Source: CAZSNT01 sp964607765
GTDB lineage: Bacteria; Verrucomicrobiota; Lentisphaeria; Oligosphaerales; JABHEG01
Assembly: GCA_964607765.1 (NCBI GenBank)
Contig: CAZSNT010000086.1
Coordinates: 1 to 41,956, forward strand
DNA: 41,956 nt
Reading direction: 5' to 3'
Shown here: positions 6,912-14,711 of the stretch, one piece after another
Position numbering within the stretch: the stretch's first letter is position 1
Layout of the letters: each line of letters begins with the position of its first letter
The notes under the pieces: generated by a model
The model's database searches: none
Told to the model about the DNA's origin: nothing
Seen by the model: only the letters and a program-made list of their open reading frames with translations
Made by a program: the position numbers and the translations under genes

Positions 6912-9074
6912 ATGGTGACAGGGCCGCGAGTGACAACAGGTGTGTTGCTTGCTGCGACGTGGCTGCTTGCCTCATGTGTCAGCCGGCAAGGGGACAACAT
7001 GACGGAGAGGCGAACTGTGCCGGACACACCCAGTGAGCCCCCGATCCGTCTCGTCCTCCCTCTGCCGACGTTTGACGACGCACTCGCAACGATCGTGACC
7101 GGCCTCGAGGCCGCTCCCGGCCAGAGCGCTGTTCACCGCTGGACGGCCGCCACTGAAGGCAGTGTGCGTCTGGTTGGGCACGTCCGGAAGGCAGCCGGTG
7201 ACGCCACGGCGACCTTCCGCGTGCTGGCGGACGGTGTGGCAGTATGGTCTCGCGAACTCCGCAGTGCGGACCTCATCCCCCACGCGTTCGATATCGTCGC
7301 CTATGACCTCACCGCGGGTTCCGCGATCGACCTGGTAGTCACTGCCGAGGGCGACTCGTCGCCGGCCACGGCAGAGGTCGGACTCCAGGTTGTACCGGAA
7401 CCGTTCGTGTCCCGCTGGCAGGCTGATCTGGCCACGGGGTATCCGGAGTTCTCCGGCACGGCGAGGGAGGCGCTGCGCCGGAAAGGGCAGGGCATCCTGC
7501 AGGCAATTCGAGATGCTTCGGCGTCCGGGCTGAGCCGGATTGTGATCCCGCCCGGTGACTACCTCTTCCACGCCCACTGGAGCCACGCATCGACGCTGAG
7601 GGACCTTGCCGACCTCGAGATCGTTGCGGAAGACGTCACATTCTGGTTCGAGCCGCCCATGGTCCACGCGCTGCTGTTCGAGAACTGCCGCAATGTCACC
7701 GTCCGCGGTCTGACCATCGACTTCACGCTTCCCTGCTGGTTCCAGGCGTGTGTGACGGATATCGATCGCGAGCAGCAGGCGATTCGCGCGACGTTGATGC
7801 CCGGGTACGAGCCGCGCAACGCCAAAGGCGAGGCGGAGACCGAAGGCGGGCGCACGTTCATGTTCTACGACGCGCAGGGCCGCTTCATCAACCACAGGCA
7901 CACGCCCGGGAAGTGGGAACTCTCGGGCGACGGCTCCAGCGTGCTCTGCCGGGAGTTCACGCGCAACCAGCCGCCTGCCGCGCTGCAGCCCGGCGGCTAC
8001 ATCGTCGGCGCCATCCGCACGGGCGCGGCGCTGCGGTCCGTGAGGTGTGCCAACATGCGCTTCGAGGATGTGAACATCTGGTCCAGCCCGGGCATAGCTG
8101 TCAACGAGAACGGTGGCGCGGGCGGGCATGTGTATCGTCGCGTGCGCGCCACACGTCGCCCCCACACGAACCGGCTCCAGGCGTTCGGCGCAGATGTCTT
8201 CCATCTCGCAGGAACCGATCGCGGTCCGACCCTCGACCGCTGCGAATCGGCTTACAGCGCTGACGACAACCTGAACATCCACGGCAGTTTCGGGCGCGTC
8301 GTCGAGCGCGTCGGTGACCGCCGTTACTACCTACAGGGCGCGTACGAAGTCGGGGACAGCCTGGAGTTCCGCGACATGCGATCCGTCGCGCTCCTCGGCA
8401 CTGCGAAGGTCGTGTCGGCAGAAGAAACCCCGGACGGCCCGGAGCACGCGATCAACGAGAAGTACAAAGCAACGGGCGAGTTTCTCGTGAGGCTGGACCA
8501 ACCGCTCGAGTTGCCGCCGCTCGCGCTGGTGGTGCTCGACGGCAAGCGATCCGCTGCCGGGTGGTCTCTGCGCAACTGCTGGCTGCACGACAACTTCCAG
8601 CGGACGTTGATCAACGGCTCACCCGGCGGCCTGATCGAGAACACCACGCTCCGGAACGTGGGCATGGGCGTCTGCGTGCAGTTCGAGACCTGGGGGCCGT
8701 GGATGGAGGGCCCGTTCGCACGCGACCTGGTGATCCGCAACAACCGCTTCCTCGACGCGCCGCCGGACGCCGCCGCGATCAACGTCTCCATGCACCCGCC
8801 GCGCGGCGGCAGCAACCGCCGCCGGTTCGACGCCAGACCGGTCACCAACATGACCATCACCGGGAACTACTTCGGCCGCGCCACGAGTCCCCCCCTGTCA
8901 ATCCACAACGTGGACGGACTCACCATCCGCGGCAACAGCATCGATCAGCCGCCCCGCGCCCCGCGCCCGGTAGGGCTGAACAACTCCTCCACGCACAACT
9001 GGCTCTACCTGCAGGATTGCGTCAACGTCGCGATCCGGGAGAACTTGCTCGACAACAGAAAGGCAACCCCATGA
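6912..9074 (+). CDS. Right-handed beta-helix lipoprotein (pectate lyase-like fold)
   Basis: The 720-residue protein starts at ATG 6912, 8 bases after GAGGGA. This start gives a lipoprotein signal peptide ending in LLAS-C, so the mature protein is lipid-anchored at Cys22. Residues ~40-160 form a beta-sandwich-like N-terminal region. From ~190 onward there are parallel beta-helix repeats: VIPPGDYLF, CRNVTVRGLTIDF, a long insertion, then coils such as NCWLHDNFQRTLI, LVIRNNRFLDA, MTITGNYFGR and LTIRGNSID. This fold is shared by polysaccharide lyases, GH28-type hydrolases and sulfated-glycan enzymes. No catalytic set is obvious, so the reaction is not assigned. Its last codon overlaps the next sulfatase by ATGA, implying coupled translation and a joint role in degrading a glycan. 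It is divergent from the GH16 gene across a 141-bp shared upstream region. Confidence 0.85.
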   Translation: MVTGPRVTTGVLLAATWLLASCVSRQGDNMTERRTVPDTPSEPPIRLVLPLPTFDDALATIVTGLEAAPGQSAVHRWTAATEGSVRLVGHVRKAAGDATATFRVLADGVAVWSRELRSADLIPHAFDIVAYDLTAGSAIDLVVTAEGDSSPATAEVGLQVVPEPFVSRWQADLATGYPEFSGTAREALRRKGQGILQAIRDASASGLSRIVIPPGDYLFHAHWSHASTLRDLADLEIVAEDVTFWFEPPMVHALLFENCRNVTVRGLTIDFTLPCWFQACVTDIDREQQAIRATLMPGYEPRNAKGEAETEGGRTFMFYDAQGRFINHRHTPGKWELSGDGSSVLCREFTRNQPPAALQPGGYIVGAIRTGAALRSVRCANMRFEDVNIWSSPGIAVNENGGAGGHVYRRVRATRRPHTNRLQAFGADVFHLAGTDRGPTLDRCESAYSADDNLNIHGSFGRVVERVGDRRYYLQGAYEVGDSLEFRDMRSVALLGTAKVVSAEETPDGPEHAINEKYKATGEFLVRLDQPLELPPLALVVLDGKRSAAGWSLRNCWLHDNFQRTLINGSPGGLIENTTLRNVGMGVCVQFETWGPWMEGPFARDLVIRNNRFLDAPPDAAAINVSMHPPRGGSNRRRFDARPVTNMTITGNYFGRATSPPLSIHNVDGLTIRGNSIDQPPRAPRPVGLNNSSTHNWLYLQDCVNVAIRENLLDNRKATP

Positions 9075-10366
9075 AGCCGAACATTCTCTACATTCTCGCC
9101 GATGATCTTGGCTGGGGCGATGTGAGCTGTCACGGCTCGCCCGCCCGCACGCCGACCATCGACCGGCTGGCGTCCGACAGCATGGAGTTGACGCAGCACT
9201 ACGTATGCCCGGTGTGCACACCCACGCGTGCTTCGCTGCTGAGCGGGCGGCATCCCGGGCGTTTCGGCACACATGCCACCGTGCCCACCATACACCCCGT
9301 GCTTCCGGACGGGTATCCGACTCTCGCTTCCGTGCTCAGGGACGCCGGCTACGACACAGGGCTGTTCGGCAAGTGGCATCTCGGGGCAGCCGCCAAGTAC
9401 ATTCCGAACCACTGGGGGTTCAACACGTCGTACGGGTGCCTGGCCGGGTGCATGGATCCGTACACGCACCGCTATCACCTGGCGGGCTACGAACAGACGT
9501 GGCGCCGCAACGGCGAGGTGGTGGAAGAGCCCGGGCATGCCACGGACCTGATTGTGCGCGAAGCGATCCGCTGGATTGAGGGCAGAACGGAGCCGTGGTT
9601 CTGCTACGTGCCGTTCACCGCGGTGCACGAGCCGGTCAAAGTGCCGCAGGCGTGGCTGAACCGCTACGCGGACGGCACGTATGACGAAGACCCGGCGCGC
9701 GACCGCTCTTTCAGGAAGTACGCCGCCTACACGAGCCAGATGGATCACGCGGTGGGCCAACTGCTCGACGCGTTGGACTGCCTGTGTCTGCGCTCGAACA
9801 CGCTCGTGGTGTTCACCTCGGACAACGGCGCCATTGAAAGCTGCGACAGCCGCAAGAAATGGCCGGGGTACCAGGAGAACGAACCGCGACTGGGCACGAA
9901 CAAGCCCTTCCGCGGCACCAAGGGTACGCTCTACGAAGGCGGAATGCGCACCCCCACCGCGGTCAGTTGGCAGGGCGTGCTGCCGTCCCGACCACTCGAC
10001 GTGCCCATGCACGCCGTGGACTGGATGCCCACCCTGTTGGACATGGTCGGGCACAAGCCTGAGCATGACCCGCGTTGGGACGGGGTGAGCATGTGGCCGG
10101 TGCTGAACGGCGATACGGACTGCCCGCCGGACCGACGCATCTACTGGAACCTGCGGGATCGGCGGTTTGCCCTGTTCGAGAACCAATGGAAGCTGATCAC
10201 GCGTGATGGGCAGGACTCCGAGCTGTACCACCTCGCAGACGATCCCTACGAAACGCAGGACCTGGCCGCGGAGCATCCGGACACTGTGAACCGCCTGCTC
10301 GCGGCAGTGCTGGAAGAGCGGGAGCAGGACGGCACATCTCGGCGTCCGGATGTCGACTCCGGATGA
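9071..10366 (+). CDS. Sulfatase (arylsulfatase type, CTPTR active site)
   Basis: The 431-residue family S1 sulfatase starts at ATG 9071 inside the stop of the beta-helix gene (ATGA overlap); there is no ribosome-binding site of its own, so translation is probably coupled. The metal-binding start is LADDLGWGD (D11, D12). The formylglycine signature is CTPTRASLLSGR with C49 as the modified Cys. D251-N252 in FTSDNGA and the K-P-F-R-G-T-K-G-T segment with YEGGMRTP complete the canonical core. No signal peptide is seen. It should remove sulfate from the substrate handled by its operon partner. Its stop lies 1 bp from the stop of the convergent heparinase-like gene. Confidence 0.93.
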   Translation: MKPNILYILADDLGWGDVSCHGSPARTPTIDRLASDSMELTQHYVCPVCTPTRASLLSGRHPGRFGTHATVPTIHPVLPDGYPTLASVLRDAGYDTGLFGKWHLGAAAKYIPNHWGFNTSYGCLAGCMDPYTHRYHLAGYEQTWRRNGEVVEEPGHATDLIVREAIRWIEGRTEPWFCYVPFTAVHEPVKVPQAWLNRYADGTYDEDPARDRSFRKYAAYTSQMDHAVGQLLDALDCLCLRSNTLVVFTSDNGAIESCDSRKKWPGYQENEPRLGTNKPFRGTKGTLYEGGMRTPTAVSWQGVLPSRPLDVPMHAVDWMPTLLDMVGHKPEHDPRWDGVSMWPVLNGDTDCPPDRRIYWNLRDRRFALFENQWKLITRDGQDSELYHLADDPYETQDLAAEHPDTVNRLLAAVLEEREQDGTSRRPDVDSG

Positions 10367-10367
10367 C

Positions 10368-12179
10368 TCACTGCGCCTCGATGTCGGCCAGGTGTTGACG
10401 TGTCTCCGGTTCGGGCTCGGTCATGGCGACGATGGTCCCGCCGTTCGAGTCTCTGCCGATGACCTTGGACGGGCCGAAGCGTCCCTCGCCCGCCGTCCAG
10501 TCCCAGGAATCGGCCAAGCCCCGCGGGCCGGTGACCCCGACCGTGGCATGATCCGGCCCGTCCGGCTTGAGCACGACGCTCAGCTCGCCTCTGTTCCAGG
10601 GGTCATACACGCTGGCAAGGCGCAGCTTGGACGTATTGGCGGTCAGCCGCAGTTGCTGCCAGCCCAGGGGCTTGCCGCGTGCGTCGGCCGAAGACGGTGC
10701 GATCTGCGCATCCATGATGTCGGTCGCATCGATCTGGAATGGACACGTCGCCGTATCCCGCCTCAGCACGTAACGCTGCAGCGCGTCGTCCGTCACCTGC
10801 AACTGCGGGCCCTGCATGAGCCAGGCGATGTCGACCGCGGCCGGTGCCCGAATGTCGTCCAGGACCAGGATGTACTTGCCTTCGACCCAGACAAGGGTGC
10901 GGCGGAACCGGTCAAGTGCCGGGCGTCTCGGCCCGTTGCGCGGGTTGGCCAGGTACGAGCCGGCCGCCTCGCCCTCGATGGCGACATTGCGACCGTTGCG
11001 GCCGTAGGCGGTGATGACGCCCATCACGGACATGTTCCCGCCCGGCTGCGACCACACGCCGCCCTCGGGGCGGCCCGCTGTCGCCTGGCCCGCACCGTTG
11101 ATCAGGATCGTGTTGTGGTTCGCTGATTTCTTGCGCTTCGAGTAACGGTCGGTTTCAGCGAGAAGCCCGCCGTCCGCGTAGATGATGAAGCTGTTGGCGT
11201 CCGGGTCGTCGTGGGCCACGTTCACGTACTTCATGTTCTGCGAATGTCTGAAGGCATTGAGCGTGTACCCGCCCATGGGGCCGCACTTGAACATTGCGCC
11301 GACATCCGATGCCTCCCAGCCAGTGCGGAAGTAGGACACCCCAACATCCGCGAACAACGCATGGTTCGGCATGGTGGCGAGGCTGCCCCCGGGCAGCGGT
11401 CGCCACCAGATCACTGAGTACCATGTGAAGTTGAAGAAGTCCTTGTTGCGCCCGTCCATTTCCGTGATCAGGGCCTGCTCATCGGCGAGCCCGTGGTGCG
11501 CGCACATGCGGTGCAGGAAACTGTGGTACCCGCCGCCGCCGCCGGAGCTGTCGCCGTATGGGAACACACCCGTCAGGTCGGGGCGCATGCTCTGCACTTT
11601 GAAGGCGGGCCCGTTGCGGAAGAACGGGTGGTCGAGGAACGGCTCACCGAAACAACGCTGGGCCGCGTCCACCGCCAGCAGCAGGTGCGTGTTGCCGAAC
11701 ACAGCGTAGGTGGGCGACTCGTGACAGCCACCGTCTTCCGGCAGCCATTTGACGACATAACGCATCTCCTCCAACGCCCGGGTGAGCAGCCAGTCGTCGT
11801 CCTCTTTGTCTTCCTCGCTCGCTGCGAGAATGGCCAGCACCATGCCGGCATTGCGATGGAAACGGTGATTGTTCGCCGGATCTCCCTGCCAGTAATGTTT
11901 GCCTTTGAGCTTCATCAGGTGCCCCTGGTGGTACTGGCGCCGGGCCATCAACAGCAGTTTGTCCCGGTACTGTCTGCGGAACGCGGGTTCCAAGTCGTTG
12001 TACAACCAGTCGTAGGCCAGTGCGGCACCCACCATGATGTTGGCCGAGCTCATGCCGCTGTCCAGCTCGCCCGTCTCCCAGTTCTCGAGCCCCACGAGGA
12101 ACTTGGCAAACTCGACCGTGCGCTCGAACGACTGCTTGTCACCGGTCAGTACGTAGTGCAGCGCTACGGTCGGCAGCCG
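10368..12179 (-). CDS. Heparinase II/III-like protein, C-terminal part (continuation after an in-frame TAG)
   Basis: This segment lies in the same frame as the upstream half and is separated from it only by the TAG at 12180-12182. Reading starts right after the TAG with RLPTVALHYVLTGDKQSFE, so the homology crosses the stop without a gap. It contains the rest of the alpha/alpha toroid (SSANIMVGAALAYDWLY; PANNHRFHRNAGM) and the C-terminal beta-sandwich (ADGGLLAETDRYSKRK, SANHNTILING), which is the Hepar_II_III pattern. These lyases beta-eliminate uronic-acid-containing glycans, and His/Tyr residues in the toroid do the chemistry. A GTG at 12095 could in principle start a separate product, but it lies inside a conserved helix with no ribosome-binding site seen, so this part is probably silent unless the TAG is read through. 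Confidence 0.8.
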   Translation of the reverse strand, partial: RLPTVALHYVLTGDKQSFERTVEFAKFLVGLENWETGELDSGMSSANIMVGAALAYDWLYNDLEPAFRRQYRDKLLLMARRQYHQGHLMKLKGKHYWQGDPANNHRFHRNAGMVLAILAASEEDKEDDDWLLTRALEEMRYVVKWLPEDGGCHESPTYAVFGNTHLLLAVDAAQRCFGEPFLDHPFFRNGPAFKVQSMRPDLTGVFPYGDSSGGGGGYHSFLHRMCAHHGLADEQALITEMDGRNKDFFNFTWYSVIWWRPLPGGSLATMPNHALFADVGVSYFRTGWEASDVGAMFKCGPMGGYTLNAFRHSQNMKYVNVAHDDPDANSFIIYADGGLLAETDRYSKRKKSANHNTILINGAGQATAGRPEGGVWSQPGGNMSVMGVITAYGRNGRNVAIEGEAAGSYLANPRNGPRRPALDRFRRTLVWVEGKYILVLDDIRAPAAVDIAWLMQGPQLQVTDDALQRYVLRRDTATCPFQIDATDIMDAQIAPSSADARGKPLGWQQLRLTANTSKLRLASVYDPWNRGELSVVLKPDGPDHATVGVTGPRGLADSWDWTAGEGRFGPSKVIGRDSNGGTIVAMTEPEPETRQHLADIEAQ

Positions 12180-12182
12180 CTA
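12180..12182 (-). other. In-frame TAG codon interrupting the heparinase-like gene
   Basis: Codon 322 counted from ATG 13145 reads TAG, flanked by GQRQGF before and RLPTVALHY after, with the frame unchanged. An aromatic residue (Tyr or Trp) would be expected; TAT, TAC and TGG are each one base from TAG. TAG ends several intact genes here (2826-2828, 13894-13896, 13905-13907, 37217-37219), so genome-wide recoding is unlikely. The causes to weigh are a nonsense mutation, a sequencing or assembly error, or local read-through; the next base is C, a context known to be leaky. Confidence 0.85.
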
Positions 12183-13145
12183 GAAGCCCTGGCGCTGCCC
12201 GTCCGTAGCGTCTTTCAGGAACTTCGTGTGGTTCGGTTTGCGGCATGCCGGCAGGTAGGCGAGCATGCGGTCGTAGAGGCTCTTGCCATAGCCCGACTTG
12301 GTCTTGTCCCGCATGGCCGGGATGTCCGCCGTGGTGAAAAGCAGACGCGGGTGTACGCTGCGCAGATCCTCGACAAGGCGGGCCGGCTTGTCCGGTACCG
12401 GGTCCCGCTCGGGTGTGGCAGGCGGCGGGGGCGGCGGCGCCAGCTGCTGCGGCTTGACCGTCATGGGCCCGCCCAGCGTCACGGTGACGTCGTCAATCCA
12501 CACCGTCTGATTCGCGTCGGCCGTCGTGTCGCCCATCACGACCACACCCGTGAAACCCTCGACCTTGGTCGTGAACCACCTGAACCGCTGCCTCGGCGAG
12601 TTGACGTCCCTGTCGTTGTGCAGGACGGTCACGCCCTTCTCAGCATCGAACACAAACGTCCACTTGTGCCAGCCCGAGGCCCGCTTCAGGCCGAGGTACT
12701 GAACTGCGAAGTACGACTTCTCTTTCGCGGTCGGATTGAATGCCGTCAAGGCGTACGTCGCGCCGCCCGACAGGTAGGGTGCGTACAGCGAACCCGGTGC
12801 CAGCACACGCCCGTCCTTCTGCAGCACGCCATAGTACGGCCCGGTCTGCCGGGCCTTGTGCTTGGCAGGAACACTGCCGTCGTCATACACCCAGAGCGTC
12901 ACCTTGCCGCTGCCGTTCGCATCACGCAGCCGCCACACGGCTCTGCCGCCCGGCTCCACCCTCAGCGAACCGCCGCCCTCACCACGGCCGCGCGCCACGT
13001 CGATACTCACCGGGCCGCTCACCTGCCAGCCGGCAAGCGCAGTGGCGTCATCGAACGATGCCGTCCGGGTATCGGCGGCCCGGCTCTGCATCGGGAGCAC
13101 GGCGACCGTCACGCACACGGCTGCCGCCAAGCGCTGCACATTCAT
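12180..13145 (-). CDS. Heparinase II/III-like protein, N-terminal part (truncated by in-frame TAG)
   Basis: The start is ATG 13145, after CTGGAG; a GTG 27 bases upstream is less likely. Residues 1-~23 form a Sec signal peptide. Residues ~27-250 are a beta-sandwich resembling a carbohydrate-binding or LamG-like module (GWHKWTFVFD; TVWIDDVTVTLGG). A Pro-rich linker (P6 run near 265) follows. The family start motif HPRLLFTTADIPAMRDK begins the toroid at ~285. The chain then stops at a TAG after GQRQGF, residue 321, only about 35 residues into the catalytic part. Alone, this piece could be exported but would have no lyase activity. With the downstream part it forms a normal-length ~925-codon gene ending 1 bp from the convergent sulfatase. 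Confidence 0.8.
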   Translation of the reverse strand: MNVQRLAAAVCVTVAVLPMQSRAADTRTASFDDATALAGWQVSGPVSIDVARGRGEGGGSLRVEPGGRAVWRLRDANGSGKVTLWVYDDGSVPAKHKARQTGPYYGVLQKDGRVLAPGSLYAPYLSGGATYALTAFNPTAKEKSYFAVQYLGLKRASGWHKWTFVFDAEKGVTVLHNDRDVNSPRQRFRWFTTKVEGFTGVVVMGDTTADANQTVWIDDVTVTLGGPMTVKPQQLAPPPPPPATPERDPVPDKPARLVEDLRSVHPRLLFTTADIPAMRDKTKSGYGKSLYDRMLAYLPACRKPNHTKFLKDATDGQRQGF

Positions 13146-13264
13146 CGTCTGTCTCCAGTTTCCTCGCCTCACACTCCCACTTCACTCACCACTGAAACCC
13201 ACAATAGCCTCCCCGGACAGCGACGCAATTGCGGAAACTCTCCCGATTCCGGCTGGTTCGCGTA

Positions 13265-13278
13265 AGATCGCGCGATCT
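13265..13278. promoter_or_regulatory. 14-bp perfect palindrome AGATCGCGCGATCT
   Basis: A perfect self-complementary sequence in the 208-bp region between the divergent heparinase-like gene (start 13145) and the small protein gene (start 13354). Its position suits an operator for either gene. Function is inferred from symmetry and position alone. Confidence 0.3.
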
Positions 13279-13353
13279 GCACCGTATATCCCGTGTGGAC
13301 GACAGGCCAACGGCTTCGGCCGGTGGCCGGAGGAAGGTGTGGGAGGCAGCTCG

Positions 13354-13896
13354 ATGAATACGCAATGGAAGACTGCCGACTGTGCAGTCGCGTCACCTGA
13401 GGATTTTGCGCGCGGCTTGCCCGAGGCGGCAGAGCTGGACGAACTGCCCGAGAGACTGGCGCTGGGTACGGTCGAGGCGTACACCACGCCGTTCGGGCAA
13501 ATGCGGGGCACGCGAGGATCGCCCGCCGATGTACCGGTGGAATACGTGGTGGACCATCTGGTCTCGTTCATCCTGGAGGGCATGCTGGCGGGAAGCCGCT
13601 TCCTGCGTGTACGGCGCCCGGCCGATAACGGAGACAAGTGGTTGTTGAGCCTCTGCTCTTCGCTGTCGGAGGAGTACCCGGGCGCAGGGCCGCCGCTGCC
13701 CGACTGGATGTGGGTGCCGCCGGCCGAGTGCGGGGCCGCGCTGGCAGCGGCGCTTTTCCGCATGGCCATGGATCCCACCGTCCCCGGCATCGTGATCCCG
13801 GGGATTCCCGTGCAATTCTCAGTGCAGGTCCTGTTCGCATATGGCGACGCGCCTGTCGACGGCGTTTCTCTTTCCATCTCCTCCGGCGCGGTTTAG
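13354..13896 (+). CDS. Hypothetical protein, 180 residues
   Basis: I do not recognise this protein. The start at ATG 13354 is chosen because GGGAGG lies 7-12 bases upstream; the reading frame stays open upstream but there it overlaps the heparinase-like gene antisense. It is a soluble, acidic-looking protein without signal peptide or membrane segment. Visible segments are a helical region (YVVDHLVSFILEGMLAG, ~70-86), a basic strand (SRFLRVRR), a linker with PPLPDWMWVPPAE, and a C-terminal beta-rich part with PGIVIPGIPVQFSVQVLFAYG. The layout faintly recalls a degenerate N-terminal domain of a secretion or pilus ATPase, but there is no Walker motif and I do not assign it. It converges on the STN-domain gene with 8 bp between stop codons. 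Confidence 0.6.
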   Translation: MNTQWKTADCAVASPEDFARGLPEAAELDELPERLALGTVEAYTTPFGQMRGTRGSPADVPVEYVVDHLVSFILEGMLAGSRFLRVRRPADNGDKWLLSLCSSLSEEYPGAGPPLPDWMWVPPAECGAALAAALFRMAMDPTVPGIVIPGIPVQFSVQVLFAYGDAPVDGVSLSISSGAV

Positions 13897-13904
13897 CCCG
13901 GATT

Positions 13905-14570
13905 CTACTCCTCAAGCGCCTTGCCGATGCTGACGTCCTGCACCACAGACAGCGTGAGCTTGCCGCGGTCGTCAAAGTGCCGCAGTGTGGTGTGCGCCGT
14001 GCCGCCCCCGTCGTCGTGCTCGGTGACCAGCGCGGTCCCCACAATGCCCGGGCTCTCCTCGCTGCCGATCTGGATCCGGGCTTCGTGTCCGGCGAGCGTC
14101 AGGACTTTGGGTGCGGACACGACCGAGCCGTTGGCCGTGACACGGAACTCCACCACATACTGGTGCGCTTCCTTGGCCGGCACAACGCGCACATCAACAG
14201 CCATAGCCTTCTTCGCGGGCGTTGTAAGCACCACAGCGTTGGGGTCCACGGTCATCGTCAGACCGGCCGCCTGCGCCGTGTAGCGCAGGGCCTCGGACAG
14301 CGGGATGTTGTCCATCATCATCGTGACCCTGAGCTCCTGGAGCGCTGTCGCCGCGCCGAGGAAGACGATGTTGACCGGTCTGCCGTCCGCATCCAGCTCC
14401 TGTCCGCGTTTGCGGAAAGCATCCAGAACATCCGCAAGCGGGGCCTCCTCGAACGAAATCCGGGGTATAATCGTCCTCCTCAGCTGCTGCTCCAACGCAG
14501 TATCCGCAGCACCCGCCGCGGCAACCGCCAGCGCGAACACCACACAACTCACCCATTGGAACCTGCTCAT
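13905..14570 (-). CDS. Exported STN (secretin/TonB N-terminal)-domain protein
   Basis: The 221-residue protein starts at ATG 14570, 7 bases after a strong AAGGAG. The longer reading that begins in the 12-bp repeats is rejected because this start has both the ribosome-binding site and the signal peptide (VSCVVFALAVAAAGAAD). Residues ~35-125 match the STN-type alpha/beta fold seen in secretins, TonB receptors and many PVC proteins: IPRISFEEAPLADVLDAFRK, VNIVFLG, LRVTMMMDNIPLSEALRYTA, LTMTVDPNAVVLT. The C-terminal ~95 residues form a beta-rich domain (VEFRVTANGSVVSAPKVLTL). No secretin pore domain is present, so it is not a channel. It is the third gene after an ECF sigma and anti-sigma pair, which suggests it belongs to the envelope regulon or signal path. 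The stop is TAG. Confidence 0.78.
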   Translation of the reverse strand: MSRFQWVSCVVFALAVAAAGAADTALEQQLRRTIIPRISFEEAPLADVLDAFRKRGQELDADGRPVNIVFLGAATALQELRVTMMMDNIPLSEALRYTAQAAGLTMTVDPNAVVLTTPAKKAMAVDVRVVPAKEAHQYVVEFRVTANGSVVSAPKVLTLAGHEARIQIGSEESPGIVGTALVTEHDDGGGTAHTTLRHFDDRGKLTLSVVQDVSIGKALEE

Positions 14571-14596
14571 AGCCCTACTCCTTGTCCTTGCCAGAT

Positions 14597-14668
14597 CACT
14601 CTTCATCCCGCTCTTCGTGCCACTCTTCATGCCACTCTTCATGCCACTCTTCATGCCACTCTTCATCC
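14597..14668 (-). repeat. Six tandem 12-bp repeats containing in-frame ATG codons
   Basis: Six units of GCATGAAGAGTG (minus strand) run without gaps. Four have ATG preserved and identical or nearly identical sequence, and the 14609-14620 unit has diverged (GTG-type). Read on the minus strand they encode Met-Lys-Ser-Gly repeats in frame with the STN-domain gene that starts 27 bp further on. Because the unit is a multiple of three, copy-number change would never shift the frame. The repeat fills the gap between the anti-sigma stop (14712) and the STN gene. Confidence 0.85.
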
Positions 14669-14711
14669 CGCCGTTGACTCCGGGGTCAGCTGATCGGCGC
14701 GCCGACCGGGA

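Noticed and set aside
12180..12182. TAG as pyrrolysine or genome-wide amber recoding
   Set aside because: At least four other genes in the window end at TAG in the right place, and no pyl gene is in view.
11493..13265. A 590-codon plus-strand open frame opposite the heparinase-like gene
   Set aside because: It is antisense to a gene with family motifs and spans the TAG lesion only because it is on the other strand; composition is that of a shadow frame.
14571..14666. The STN protein starting at the first ATG of the tandem repeats
   Set aside because: A strong AAGGAG and signal peptide follow the repeats at ATG 14570, and a Met-Lys-Ser-Gly tail before a signal peptide is not expected.
14597..14668. 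Tandem repeats as a CRISPR array
   Set aside because: Units are 12 bp with no spacers and no cas genes nearby; it is a simple tandem repeat.
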